From assembly GCA_036563665.1 (NCBI GenBank), contig DATCLY010000093.1, positions 172,060 through 236,059 of the forward strand: a DNA stretch of 64,000 nucleotides. The letters run 5' to 3'. A program made the translations under genes and the position numbers. The notes below the pieces were generated by a model, which was not told where the DNA came from, did no database searches, and saw nothing but the letters and a program-made list of their open reading frames with translations. Numbering within the stretch: position 1 is the stretch's first letter; each line of letters begins with the position of its first letter. Shown here piece after piece: positions 34,547-43,222 of this stretch. The DNA is from FEN-1219 sp036563665. GTDB taxonomy: Bacteria; Pseudomonadota; Gammaproteobacteria; Steroidobacterales; Rariloculaceae.

Positions 34547-36898
34547 ATGCAAACCACTGCTTCGCCGATCGCCCCGCGATTGGCCATGACTCCCCTCGCC
34601 GCGGCGGTGGCCGCGATGCTCGGCGCCGGCGCTTCGCCGGGTGCTTTCGCGCAGGGCGCGGGACCGATCGAGGAGTTCCTGGTGACGGCGTCGCGCCGCG
34701 AAACCACGGTGCAAGAGCTGCCGTTCAACATCGCGGCGCTCTCCGGCGAGACGCTGGAGCGGCAGCGCCTCACGAATCTCATCGAGTTCTCCCGCTCGGT
34801 GCCCGGGCTCACCGTGGTGGACCAAGGCTCGCGCGCTGCCGCTCTCATGACCGTGCGAGGGTTGAACGTGGTGTCGGTGAACGACAGCCAGTTCCTCGGC
34901 AACACGAGCGGCGAGACGGTGGCCACGTACCTGGGCGAGATTCCGCTCTACGTCGACTTCCGCATGAAGGACATGGAGCGCGTGGAGGTGTTGCTCGGGC
35001 CGCAAGGCACGCTCTACGGCGCGGGCACGCTGGGCGGCGCGGTGCGCTACATCCCGAAGCAGCCCGACGTGCAGGCCGTCGAGTTCGCGGCGCACGGCGA
35101 CTTCTATTCGCTGGCGCACAGCAGCGGCACCGGCTACGACGCCGACATGACGGTGAACGTGCCCATCGTCGAGGACAAGCTGGCTTTCCGCGCCGCCGTC
35201 GGGCGCTACGACGATCCCGGGTTCATCGACTATCCGTACCTCGTGCGCGAACCCGGCGTGTCGAATCCGCAGCCCGATCTCACGAACCCCGCCGACGTCG
35301 CAGCGAACCTCTACGGCGTGAAAGACGCCGACTGGGAGCAGACCACCTCCGGGCGCGTCGCGCTGCTGTGGCAAGCGTCGGAGAACGTCCAGGCGACGTT
35401 CAATTACTACTTCCAGGAGCAGGAGGTAGGCGCCCGCAACGTCAACCATCGCCACGCGTTCGGCACGGGACCGTACGAATCCGGGCACCGGTTCCTCGAG
35501 CCGAACGATCGCGAGAACTCGCTGTTCAGCGTGGAAGTGGTCGCCGACCTCGGTTTCGCCGAGCTCACCTCGGCCACGGGCGTGGCGGAGTACGATCAGC
35601 TAGGACAGCGCGACCAGACGGATCTGTTGCTGTCGCTCGACTACGGCTACGAGATGTTCCCGGCGTTCTCGGCTTTCACCCGTGACGCGAGCCACGAGGA
35701 GCGTTTCAACCAGGAGCTGCGGCTCGTGTCGCAGGGCAACGGCCCCTGGGGCTGGATCGCGGGGCTCTACCACAACGATTTCGAGCTCGACGCGACCAGC
35801 GACGAGTTCACACCGGGCTACCCGGAGTTCAAGGGCTGGTCCCCGCCGACGGGCGACCTCGAATACACGCAATACGCGCGGCAGCGCCTCACCGAGCAGG
35901 CGCTGTACGGCGAGGTGAGCCGGCAGATCACGGAGCGCCTCGAGCTCGCGTTGGGAGGCCGGTGGTTCCGGTTCGATGACGACCGCTTCTTCTCGGTGGA
36001 GCTTCCGTTCTACGAGGCGGGCGAGTCCCGCGGTAACGTCGCGGACGACGACGGCTTCCTCGGCAAGATCAACGCGTCCTATCGGTTCAGCGACAACGTC
36101 GTGGGCTACGTGACGCTGAGCGAGGGCTACCGGATCGGTGGCGTGAACCCGCTGCCCCCGTGCCCGGAGCCCCTGCCGGGCGCGATGGTGTGCGCTCTGC
36201 CGCACGAGGTGCAGTTCGAGCCGGATCGCACGACCAACTTCGAGGTCGGCATGCACGCCGCGCTGGGGGAGGGCGGCCTGAGTCTCGACGCCGCCGTCTA
36301 CACGATCGATTGGGACGACATCCAGACCGTGGCGCGGGCGGAGAACGGTAACGTGCCCATCACGATCAACGGCCGCGATGCCAGGAGCCGCGGCCTCGAG
36401 CTCGCGCTTCGCGGCCGGCTGGCGCAGCACTGGTCGTTCTCGGCCGGGTACGCGTACAACGACGCGAAGCTGACCGAGGACGCGCCCGGGCTCGTCGACA
36501 GGCAAGATGCGTTCGCGGGCGACCGGTTGGCCGGCACGCCCGAGCACCAGGGTAGCTTCTACGTGGCCTACACGCGCCCACTCGCGAGCGGCTGGACGCT
36601 CGATGCCGCCTACGGCTTCACCGCGACGAGCGACGTGCTGACGAAGGTGGGGCTGCGGGCCAATGGCGAGACGTTGGGCGGCTACACCGTTCACAACGCG
36701 TCGCTCGGCCTCTCCAAGGACCGGTGGTCGGCCACGCTCTATGCCGACAACCTCACCGACAAGTTCGTGGAGACGGCGGTGCGCACGGACCCGGCCATGA
36801 TCTACGACATGAATGGCTTCCGGCTGCGCAGCTACTTCCGCAACGTGCTGCGTCCGCGCAGCGTCGGCGTCGAGTTCCGCTACCGCTTCGGCGACTGA
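34547..36898 (+). CDS. TonB-dependent outer-membrane receptor
   Basis: A 783-residue receptor. The signal peptide ends near AGAFA-QGAGP; IEEFLVTASRRE is the TonB-box-like segment, followed by the plug domain (PFNIAALSGETLERQRLTNL; VRGLNVVSV; VEVLLGPQGTLYGAGTLGGA) and a 22-strand-type barrel to RPRSVGVEFRYRFGD. The ligand is unknown; siderophores, vitamin B12 or plant and steroid metabolites are all handled by such receptors. AAGGA seven nt before the ATG supports this start. The 200-nt upstream region is AT-richer than its surroundings, but I find no Fur-like box. Confidence 0.93.
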   Translation: MQTTASPIAPRLAMTPLAAAVAAMLGAGASPGAFAQGAGPIEEFLVTASRRETTVQELPFNIAALSGETLERQRLTNLIEFSRSVPGLTVVDQGSRAAALMTVRGLNVVSVNDSQFLGNTSGETVATYLGEIPLYVDFRMKDMERVEVLLGPQGTLYGAGTLGGAVRYIPKQPDVQAVEFAAHGDFYSLAHSSGTGYDADMTVNVPIVEDKLAFRAAVGRYDDPGFIDYPYLVREPGVSNPQPDLTNPADVAANLYGVKDADWEQTTSGRVALLWQASENVQATFNYYFQEQEVGARNVNHRHAFGTGPYESGHRFLEPNDRENSLFSVEVVADLGFAELTSATGVAEYDQLGQRDQTDLLLSLDYGYEMFPAFSAFTRDASHEERFNQELRLVSQGNGPWGWIAGLYHNDFELDATSDEFTPGYPEFKGWSPPTGDLEYTQYARQRLTEQALYGEVSRQITERLELALGGRWFRFDDDRFFSVELPFYEAGESRGNVADDDGFLGKINASYRFSDNVVGYVTLSEGYRIGGVNPLPPCPEPLPGAMVCALPHEVQFEPDRTTNFEVGMHAALGEGGLSLDAAVYTIDWDDIQTVARAENGNVPITINGRDARSRGLELALRGRLAQHWSFSAGYAYNDAKLTEDAPGLVDRQDAFAGDRLAGTPEHQGSFYVAYTRPLASGWTLDAAYGFTATSDVLTKVGLRANGETLGGYTVHNASLGLSKDRWSATLYADNLTDKFVETAVRTDPAMIYDMNGFRLRSYFRNVLRPRSVGVEFRYRFGD

Positions 36899-36911
36899 CG
36901 GCTGCGAAGCG

Positions 36912-37199
36912 TCAATCCGCGAGCAGTGCGCGGCGCTCCGGCGAGCGCTGCACGTAGCGCGCGACGAATGGACAGGTCGCGATGATCTTGTAGCCGTGCT
37001 TCGCGGCGTAATCGAGCGCGTACGCCGCGAGGGCCGACGCGATCCCGCGGCCGCGAAACGCCGGCGGCACGTAGGTGTGCTGCAGGTCCAGGGTCGTCGC
37101 GCCTACCGGCGAGTACTCGAGCACCGCCTCGGCCCCGCCGACGCGGGCCACGAAGCGCCGGCGGGTGGCTTCGTGCTCCACGGTAACGGGTTCCGTCAC
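36912..37199 (-). CDS. Small GNAT-like N-acetyltransferase
   Basis: A 95-residue protein of the short GNAT group (PF14542-like). The acetyl-CoA loop is VPPAFRGRGIASALAAYALD, followed by the typical KIIATCPFVARYVQRSPE ending. The N-terminal beta-strands carry FVARVGGAEAVLEYSPVG. Substrates of this group are unknown. The GTG start overlaps the GIY-YIG-like gene by 4 nt. Confidence 0.88.
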   Translation of the reverse strand: MTEPVTVEHEATRRRFVARVGGAEAVLEYSPVGATTLDLQHTYVPPAFRGRGIASALAAYALDYAAKHGYKIIATCPFVARYVQRSPERRALLAD

Positions 37200-37549
37200 G
37201 CGATCTCTTCCCCGTTGCAGGGCGGGCGCAGCTTCGCGATCAGATCTTGAGCCACCTTGAGGCGCACCGCCTCGCTTTCCTCCTGGAGCACCGCGATCGT
37301 GTTCGCGAGATAGAGCTCGAAGCACTCGTGGTGCGGATGGTTCGCGAGCACCTTGGACAAGTCGGCCGCCGTGCCGATGTACACCGGGCTGTACTCGGGC
37401 TCGGCGCCCGGCTCGATCGTGCGCGAGGCGATGACGTAGACGCCGGGCAGCGGCTTGAAGCGCGTCCGCCAGACGTATACCCGAAACTCGTACTGCGCGC
37501 CGGACTCACCGTCGAAGGTGACCGTATCGAGCTTGGCCGTTCGCATCAT
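37196..37549 (-). CDS. GIY-YIG-like small protein, probably catalytically degenerate
   Basis: A 117-residue protein. PLPGVYVIASR and SPVYIGTAADLSKVLANH resemble the GIY and YIG strands of the nuclease fold, and AQDLIAKLRPPCN resembles the late E..LI....PP.N block. The conserved Arg expected after YIG is not present, and the catalytic Glu position reads Gln-Asp. Either the family is a divergent nuclease or a binding-only derivative; this is inference from motifs. The ATG overlaps the AraC-family stop by 4 nt and its stop overlaps the GNAT start. Confidence 0.65.
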   Translation of the reverse strand: MMRTAKLDTVTFDGESGAQYEFRVYVWRTRFKPLPGVYVIASRTIEPGAEPEYSPVYIGTAADLSKVLANHPHHECFELYLANTIAVLQEESEAVRLKVAQDLIAKLRPPCNGEEIA

Positions 37550-38577
37550 GATTCCCAAGCGCGTTGTGTCATTTGACGCCGCGGCTCGGCGGGCGCGCCC
37601 GCGCGGTTCGTCTGGTCGAGCCGCGTCCGCCGGTAAGCCGTGGGCGTAGTGCCGAAATGTTCCTTGAAGGCGCGCGTGAAGTACGCCATGTTCGTGAAGC
37701 CCCAGTCGAACGCCGTCTCGGTGATGGAACGCCCCCGCCAGAGTGCGCTCGACAGTTGTCGCGCGCATTCTTCCAGCCGGCGGCGCAGGAGGTAAGCCGA
37801 GATGCTCTCGCCCTCGGCCGCGAACACCATGCGGACGTAGCGGGGCGTGAGGCCCAGGGCGCGGGCTACCGCGACCGCGTTGAGCTCCGGGTCGCGCAGG
37901 TGGTTCTCCAGGTAGCGCTTGATCTGTCCCCGCCGGGCCGCGGCGACCGAGGCATGCGCGGCGTCGCGGTGCTGCATCGCATAGCAGGTGGCGATGAGCT
38001 CGAGCAGGCTGCGGGCGACGTCGTCGCCGAACTGCGCGGGGAATCCGCGCTCGATCTGCGTCCACAGGCTGCGCAGCAGCGCGGCCACCGTATGGCCGAA
38101 GCCGTGCGCGCCCGAGATCGGCAGGCCGCAGACGCGCTCCGGCGCGGGAACGTACTGCGCGAGCACGCCGTAGGGCACGAGCAGCAGCAACGACTCATTG
38201 GCATCGTCGATGCGCATCCAGCTCGGCGCGTGGGAGTCGTAGAGCGTGAAATCCCCTTCGCGGAGCAGGGCCTCCCGGCCGTAATGGATCGATGCCGCTT
38301 CGCCGCGTACCGGCAGCACGAGGCAGAGGCGCCGCTCGGGCGTCTGGGCCACGTGGCCGTCGGTGCGCTCGATCGTGGCCGAGGTGCTTACGGTCTTCGC
38401 GATGGCCAGGGGGCCCAGCCGGTCGATCTGAAAGGCGGCCGCGAAGTCGTTTCGGTTCAGGGGCCGCACCTCGAGGGGCGAGAACAGGCTGCAGTGCAGG
38501 TCGTTCCAATAAGCGACCCTGGCACCCCGCGGCACTCCGGCTGTCGAGTAGCTCTTTAGAATCGTCGTTGGTCTCAA
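37546..38577 (-). CDS. AraC-family transcriptional regulator
   Basis: A regulator of about 343 residues. An N-terminal AraC-binding-like domain (AYWNDLHCSLFSPLEV, then LVLPVRGEA and LREGDFTLYDS) precedes a C-terminal double HTH (about 230-325), with LNAVAVARALGLTPRYVRMV and SITETAFDWGFTNMAYFTRAFKEHFGTTP. The start is uncertain: TTG at 38577 just before the conserved region is used here, and an in-frame ATG at 38667 is possible. It leads a three-gene operon with 4-nt overlaps. The TonB receptor and the exported proteins nearby are possible targets; nothing in the sequence proves it. Confidence 0.88.
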   Translation of the reverse strand: MRPTTILKSYSTAGVPRGARVAYWNDLHCSLFSPLEVRPLNRNDFAAAFQIDRLGPLAIAKTVSTSATIERTDGHVAQTPERRLCLVLPVRGEAASIHYGREALLREGDFTLYDSHAPSWMRIDDANESLLLLVPYGVLAQYVPAPERVCGLPISGAHGFGHTVAALLRSLWTQIERGFPAQFGDDVARSLLELIATCYAMQHRDAAHASVAAARRGQIKRYLENHLRDPELNAVAVARALGLTPRYVRMVFAAEGESISAYLLRRRLEECARQLSSALWRGRSITETAFDWGFTNMAYFTRAFKEHFGTTPTAYRRTRLDQTNRAGAPAEPRRQMTQRAWES

Positions 38578-39131
38578 GAGCCAGCGTACGAATATTACCC
38601 CAAAACAACCATTTGCAGTCCCCGGCCGGTTCGCTGGGCCGGCCGGTCCAGGCGCCGGGCACGCCATTCGCGAGGTCGATCGCCGAGGCCTGCGTTGCGA
38701 CGGAGCCACTACTCGACGAGCCCGGTTTCCCCGTGAGTCAAGGCTGATTTCCGTCGAGAGCAAGCAGGCGGGTCCCAGTTGCGGCTCTTATGGGCAACGG
38801 ACGGGGACGGTCATCGCGATGGGGGGTAACCCGAGGGGGTATGAGCGCCGGAGGGGCGCCGGGATGCAGACGACCGGCGGGACGGACCGGTCGCGATGCG
38901 AGCTAACGGGGGGAGGCGTGCGAGGGAGGGGACGGCGGCGGCGAGCGCGGGCTCGCCGCCGCCTTCCTATTGAGCCCGGGTATACTGCGGCCGCCGTGCC
39001 GGCAGCACGCGGCGCCCCCCGGGCGGGCGGGCGCGTGCGTCGGCGCCTGGATTTGCCATCGCCCGGCGGTCCCGGCGACTCGGCGACGCGGGGACGGCCG
39101 GCAGGGGGAATCGAGCGAGGACGGTCACGTC
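38578..39131. other. Gene-free divergent region between the AraC operon and the exported-protein pair
   Basis: No convincing ORF. It contains a perfect 10-bp hairpin (38937-38960, GGCGGCGAGC / GCTCGCCGCC with GCGG loop) without a T-tract, then a TATACT hexamer at 38981-38986 that could be the -10 of the 255-residue gene. Control sites for the AraC regulator would be expected here; I cannot identify direct repeats with confidence. Confidence 0.5.
38981..38986 (+). promoter_or_regulatory. Candidate -10 (TATACT) for the exported-protein/DUF6152 pair
   Basis: TATACT matches five of six consensus positions and would give a leader of roughly 140 nt. No consensus -35 is visible at normal spacing, as might be expected for an activator-dependent promoter. 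Confidence 0.35.
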
Positions 39132-39899
39132 ATGCAAGCGAATCGACAGAGACGCGTTCGCGGGTGCACATTTCGCGGGGCTTGGCTCGGGGTGGCCGCG
39201 AGCCTGCTGTCCGCAGCGGCGCTCGGCGGCGAGGAGCGCCCGGACTTCACGGGCGTGTGGGGCACGTACCGCGACGGAGGCCAGAGGGGGTTCGGCGGGC
39301 CGTCGCTCGACGAGCTCCCGCTCCGCCCGGAGGCGCGCGCCAAGGTCGAGGAGTATCGCGCGCTGGTGGAGCCCACGGGCGACACCCCGGGCGGCTTTTG
39401 CCTGGGGAGCGGCATGCCGGGCTCGATGCTCGGCTCGGGCGGCTACCCCATGGAGATCGTGCAGCACGACGACATCATCCTGATCGTGTACGAGGCGCAC
39501 TCGGAGATCCGCCACGTGTACCTCACGAACCGCGCCAAGGAGGAAGACCTCTTCCCCGACCGCAACGGCTACTCGGTCGGCCGGTGGGAGGGAGACAAGC
39601 TGATCGTCGAGACCACCCACTTGAAGGAGGCGGTCGATCAGCGCCAGTTCCCGCACAGCGATCAGGCGAAGATCGTCGAGGAGTACTCGATGGTCACGAA
39701 CGACGACGGCAGCAAGGTGCTCACCGCCCGCATGACGATGACCGATCCGGTGTTCTACACCGAGCCCGTGCACGCGGAGAAGAAGTGGTCGTTCCTGCCG
39801 GGCGTGCGCTTGCTGCCGTACGAGTGCAACGAGCCCGCGTGGGAAGAGCATCTCGAGTCGCTGCGTCGGGAGAGACACTCACGCGCGCAGAGTGATTAA
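39132..39899 (+). CDS. Exported protein of unknown function with DFTGVW motif
   Basis: A 255-residue protein I cannot assign. A signal peptide is evident (basic start MQANRQRRVRG, hydrophobic GVAASLLSAAALGG). The mature start PDFTGVWGTYRDGG carries a DFTGVW motif that I recall from uncharacterised exported proteins of similar length. The central part PMEIVQHDDIILIVYEAHSE, then RNGYSVGRWEGDKLIVET, looks beta-rich. It lies 16 nt before DUF6152, so the two are very probably an operon. The ATG is chosen because it starts the signal peptide; upstream in-frame codons look non-coding. Confidence 0.8.
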   Translation: MQANRQRRVRGCTFRGAWLGVAASLLSAAALGGEERPDFTGVWGTYRDGGQRGFGGPSLDELPLRPEARAKVEEYRALVEPTGDTPGGFCLGSGMPGSMLGSGGYPMEIVQHDDIILIVYEAHSEIRHVYLTNRAKEEDLFPDRNGYSVGRWEGDKLIVETTHLKEAVDQRQFPHSDQAKIVEEYSMVTNDDGSKVLTARMTMTDPVFYTEPVHAEKKWSFLPGVRLLPYECNEPAWEEHLESLRRERHSRAQSD

Positions 39900-39915
39900 G
39901 CGTCGAGGACCACAC

Positions 39916-40278
39916 ATGCCGAAGTCGATCACGAAGCTCGCGCTGTTCGCGGCCGCCGGGCTGCCGGCGCTCGCGCAGGCGCACCACTCCGCCATCCGTT
40001 TCGATCTCACCGTGCGCGACAATCTGGTCACGGGCATCGTCAAGGAGTTCGAGCCCGCGAATCCGCATACGAAGATCGTGCTCGAGGTCACGGACGAGAA
40101 GGGCACGCGCGACATCGAGTTCGAAGGGCACAGCCGCAACAACTACTACCGCTCCGGCTGGCGGCAGGGGATGGTCAAGCCCGGCGACAAGATCACCTTG
40201 ATCGCAGCACCCACTCGCGACGGCAGCGACGGCGGCTACGCGCTCGGCGTCATCACGGCCGACGGAACGCGCTTCTAG
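39916..40278 (+). CDS. DUF6152 family exported protein
   Basis: A 120-residue protein. The signal peptide ends at ALAQA and the mature protein begins HHSAIRFDLT, the His-His-Ser start typical of DUF6152. GIVKEFEPANPHTKIVLEVT and MVKPGDKITLIAAPTRDGS complete the family pattern. The function is unknown; the N-terminal histidines suggest a metal site (inference). It is second gene of a pair with the DFTGVW protein. Confidence 0.85.
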   Translation: MPKSITKLALFAAAGLPALAQAHHSAIRFDLTVRDNLVTGIVKEFEPANPHTKIVLEVTDEKGTRDIEFEGHSRNNYYRSGWRQGMVKPGDKITLIAAPTRDGSDGGYALGVITADGTRF

Positions 40279-40324
40279 CCGTCGGGCGAGAGCGCGCGCC
40301 CCCCCGAACGTGCGACGCCGCGCG

Positions 40325-40510
40325 TCAGCCGAGCCGCTCGGCGATCACGTTCAGGTAGTCGATCAGATTCAGAAGCTCGCCGTTCAGGTTCTCGAGCTGT
40401 CCCGTCTGGCGCCAGAGCGCCCAGACGCCGAGCGCGAGCAGCACGGTGTTGACGAGCCGCCAGGCCCAGAGGGCGGCGGCCCCTGCCGCCGAAGGTCTTT
40501 GCTCGCTCAT
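40325..40510 (-). CDS. Small membrane protein, hypothetical
   Basis: A 61-codon ORF: a short polar N-terminus, one hydrophobic helix (LWAWRLVNTVLLALGVWALW) and an amphipathic tail rich in Leu and Asn. GGGAG lies 8 nt before the ATG. A single-span membrane protein is plausible, but no family is recognised. It is convergent with DUF6152. Confidence 0.45.
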   Translation of the reverse strand: MSEQRPSAAGAAALWAWRLVNTVLLALGVWALWRQTGQLENLNGELLNLIDYLNVIAERLG

Positions 40511-41001
40511 CGGCGGGCTCCCGCGGCAACGGCGGAAAGGAGCGCTGGCGAACGGCGCGCGCGGGGCGCGTACGAGCTGGTCGGCATGAAGCCTCCCCGA
40601 TCACGAAACATGCTGGGCGATTCCAGCCGAGCCCGGGCGAAACCGGCCGTCGACGTCGGCATGCCGCGGTGATGGCTCGAACACGAGCGTCGGCAGCGGC
40701 TGATCGGCATCGAGCAGGTGGCGCCTTCCGGGCCCGCCGAGACACTGGGCGAGTGTAACCGCCGCGAAGCGATGGAAGGGTGACGGGCGTCACGCCTGAG
40801 CTCCATCGAAAGACACTATGAATCCGCCACTCTCACAGACCGGGAACGAGAGCTCGTCACGAAATGCCTGATCGCAGCGGCACGGGGCCGTTCTTCGAGG
40901 ACTGGGAATGCGCACTCTCATCGGCTTCAGCCGTGCAGAAGTCGAGAGCGCGGCTGACGAGCACCTGGCCGGCACGGCGCTAAGCCCCTGAGAGGGTTGG
41001 T
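40511..41001. other. Gene-free stretch before tRNA-Glu
   Basis: About 490 nt with only weak ORFs of arginine- and serine-rich, shadow-like composition. Base composition is a little less GC-rich near 40.8-40.95 kb. I see no repeat, RNA gene or mobile-element remnant. Confidence 0.5.
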
Positions 41002-41077
41002 TGGCGCTCCCTACGAGAATCGAACTCGTGTTTCCGCCTTGAGAGGGCGGCGTCCTGGACCGCTAGACGAAGGGAGC
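41002..41077 (-). tRNA. tRNA-Glu (anticodon CTC)
   Basis: 76 nt including an encoded CCA. The acceptor GCTCCCT pairs with AGGGAGC; the anticodon stem CCGCC/GGCGG encloses loop CTCTCAA, giving anticodon CTC for codon GAG; the T arm is ACGAG-TTCGATT-CTCGT. A CTC isoacceptor beside the usual TTC is common in GC-rich genomes that use GAG heavily. Confidence 0.96.
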
Positions 41078-41105
41078 GCGGGTGCCGCTCGGGTTCGGGG
41101 CTGCT

Positions 41106-41133
41106 ATGATATCGGGCTTTCGTGCAGCGTCAA
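41106..41133 (-). promoter_or_regulatory. Sigma70 promoter for tRNA-Glu
   Basis: On the minus strand TTGACG (41133-41128) and TATCAT (41111-41106) are spaced by 16 nt. The predicted start is about 20 nt before the mature tRNA 5' end. The -10 overlaps a plus-strand TATGAT that may serve pcnB, so the two promoters would be back to back. Confidence 0.65.
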
Positions 41134-41151
41134 ATTCGTAACGGGAGCTTA

Positions 41152-42471
41152 TTGAACGACACGGACCCGAAGTCACGCCCCGGCCCCGCGATCATTCCCC
41201 GATCGGAGCACAACATCAGCCGGGCCAACATCTCCCCCAACGCCCTCAAGGTGCTCTACCGGTTGAAGAACGCCGGGTACGACGCGTTCCTGGTGGGCGG
41301 GGGCGTGCGGGATCTTTTGCTCGGCAAGCACCCGAAGGATTTCGACGTCGTCACCAACGCGAGGCCCGAGGAGATCCGGCAGCTCTTCCGCAACTGCCGG
41401 CTGATCGGACGGCGCTTCCGGCTCGCCCACGTGCGGTTCGGGCGCGACATCGTCGAGGTGGCCACCTTCCGGGCGGCGGTCAGCGAGGCGGACGACGAGC
41501 GGCTGCACGCGGAGACGGGTCGCATCATCCGCGACAACGTCTACGGCAGCATCGACGAGGACGCCTGGCGGCGGGACTTCACCTGCAACGCCCTCTACTA
41601 CAACATCGCCGACTTCTCCGTCTGGGACTACGTGGGAGGCCTCGAGGATCTGAGGGCGCACACCCTGCGCCTCATCGGCGACCCCGAGACCCGCTATCGC
41701 GAGGACCCCGTGCGCATGCTCCGCGCGGTGCGCTTCGCCGCCAAGCTCGACTTCACGATCGCGCCCGAGACGGCGGCGCCCATTCCGACGCTCGGCCATC
41801 ACCTGCTGCACGTGCCGCCCGCGCGGCTGTTCGACGAGCTCCTGAAGCTCTTCCACGCGGGCTACGCCGCGCGCAGCTTCGAGCTGCTGCTGCAGTACGA
41901 CCTGTTTCGTTACCTCTTCCCCGCTACCCAGGCGAGCCTCGAGGGGCCGAGCGGGGAGGCGGCGCTCGCGTTCATCCGGCAGGGCCTCGCGAACACGGAC
42001 GAGCGCGTCCGGGCGGACAAGCCGGTTACGCCGATGTTCCTGTATGCCGTGTTCCTCTGGTTCCCGATCCTGGAGCTCGCGCGGACGCTGCAGGGCGAGG
42101 GCAGGGGAGAGCTCGAGTCGATCGTGGAGGCGAGCCAGCGCATCGTGGCCGAGCAGACGGCCCGCACCTCCTTCCCCAAGCGCTTCAGCGCGCCCATGAA
42201 AGAGGTGCTCGCGCTCCAGTGGCGCTTCGAGGAGCGGCGCGGCGCCCGCGCCGCCCGGTTCCTGGCCCACAAGCGCTTCCGCGCGGCGTACGATTTTTTG
42301 CTGCTGCGCGCGCGCTGTGGAGAGGTCGATCCGAGCCTGGCGGAGTGGTGGACCGAAGTGCAGCACATGACGCCCGAGGAGCAGCGCAAGGCCCTCGGGC
42401 TCGGCGGGCGCAGGCGCCGACGCCGGCGCCGCTCCGGCCGCAATGCGCCGACCCTCGACGCCTCGGCGTAA
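41152..42471 (+). CDS. pcnB: Poly(A) polymerase I
   Basis: A 439-residue nucleotidyltransferase that adds poly(A) tails to RNA for decay. The nucleotidyltransferase core is AFLVGGGVRDLLLGKHPKDFDVV, with catalytic Asp residues in DFDVV; RRDFTCNALYYN and LIGDPETRYREDPVRMLRAVRF are family blocks. The C-terminal tail is strongly basic (GGRRRRRRRRSGR). The TTG is chosen because GGGAG precedes it; an in-frame GTG ten codons upstream lacks a ribosome site. PcnB rather than CCA-adding enzyme is inferred from the basic tail and synteny with panC. Confidence 0.93.
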   Translation: MNDTDPKSRPGPAIIPRSEHNISRANISPNALKVLYRLKNAGYDAFLVGGGVRDLLLGKHPKDFDVVTNARPEEIRQLFRNCRLIGRRFRLAHVRFGRDIVEVATFRAAVSEADDERLHAETGRIIRDNVYGSIDEDAWRRDFTCNALYYNIADFSVWDYVGGLEDLRAHTLRLIGDPETRYREDPVRMLRAVRFAAKLDFTIAPETAAPIPTLGHHLLHVPPARLFDELLKLFHAGYAARSFELLLQYDLFRYLFPATQASLEGPSGEAALAFIRQGLANTDERVRADKPVTPMFLYAVFLWFPILELARTLQGEGRGELESIVEASQRIVAEQTARTSFPKRFSAPMKEVLALQWRFEERRGARAARFLAHKRFRAAYDFLLLRARCGEVDPSLAEWWTEVQHMTPEEQRKALGLGGRRRRRRRRSGRNAPTLDASA

Positions 42472-42501
42472 CGTCAGTCCCGGCTCGCGAGCATCGCCCC
42501 C

Positions 42502-43176
42502 ATGAAAGACGCGGAGGAGGTCATCCGGCTGGACGGTCCTCGATTCATCGTGATCGAGGGGCCGATCGGCGTGGGCAAGACGAGCCTCGCGCGGCGTCTC
42601 GCGCAGAGCTTCGGCAGCGAGCTCATTCTCGAGCAGGCCGAGGAGAACCCGTTTCTCGAGCGGTTCTACCGGAACCGCCGGGAGTCGGCGCTGCCCACGC
42701 AGCTCTTCTTCCTGTTCCAGCGGGCGCGCCAGCTCGAGCAGCTCCGCCAGACGGACCTCTTCTCACCGGTCCGGGTCGCGGACTTCATGATCGAGAAGGA
42801 CCGCCTGTTCGCCGAGCTCAACCTCGATCCCGCCGAGCTCGCGCTCTACGATCAGGTGGCCGCCACGCTCAAGATCGATCCGCCGAAGCCGGACCTCGTC
42901 GTGTATCTGCAGGCGCCCGCGCACGTCCTCATGAAGCGGGTGGCGAGCCGCGGGTTGCCGTACGAGCAGGCGATCGACGAGCGCTATTTGGAGCGGCTCG
43001 GGGAAGCGTACGCCAGGTTCTTCCACGACTTCGACGACGCCCCGCTGCTGATCGTGAACGCCGCCACGATCGACCCGATTCACCGCGAGTCCGACTATCG
43101 CGAGCTGCTCGCGACTATCGTACGCGTGAAGCGCGGCCGACACTTTTTCAATCCGGCGCTGTCGTCCTTCGCTTGA
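42502..43176 (+). CDS. Deoxynucleoside kinase family protein
   Basis: A 224-residue P-loop kinase. Walker A is FIVIEGPIGVGKTSLARRLA (near residues 15-34), followed by EENPFLERFY, a typical dNK substrate segment. The lid region KRVASRGLPYEQAID is near residue 145. Members phosphorylate deoxyadenosine or deoxyguanosine for salvage. It occupies the place between pcnB and panC where folK and panB usually lie; in relatives this kinase sits beside folK. Confidence 0.9.
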   Translation: MKDAEEVIRLDGPRFIVIEGPIGVGKTSLARRLAQSFGSELILEQAEENPFLERFYRNRRESALPTQLFFLFQRARQLEQLRQTDLFSPVRVADFMIEKDRLFAELNLDPAELALYDQVAATLKIDPPKPDLVVYLQAPAHVLMKRVASRGLPYEQAIDERYLERLGEAYARFFHDFDDAPLLIVNAATIDPIHRESDYRELLATIVRVKRGRHFFNPALSSFA

Positions 43177-43222
43177 GCGGGACGGCGCCGGCGTGTACAA
43201 GCACCTCGAGCGAAGGGGCGCC

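Noticed and set aside
38937..38960. Perfect 10-bp GC hairpin as an intrinsic terminator
   Set aside because: It lacks a T-tract on either strand and lies between divergent genes, so a terminator is unlikely.
40507..40806. A 99-codon minus-strand frame whose stop overlaps the small membrane protein start by 4 nt
   Set aside because: Arg/Ser/Pro-rich with no hydrophobic or domain pattern; the ATGA overlap alone is weak evidence in this GC-rich sequence.
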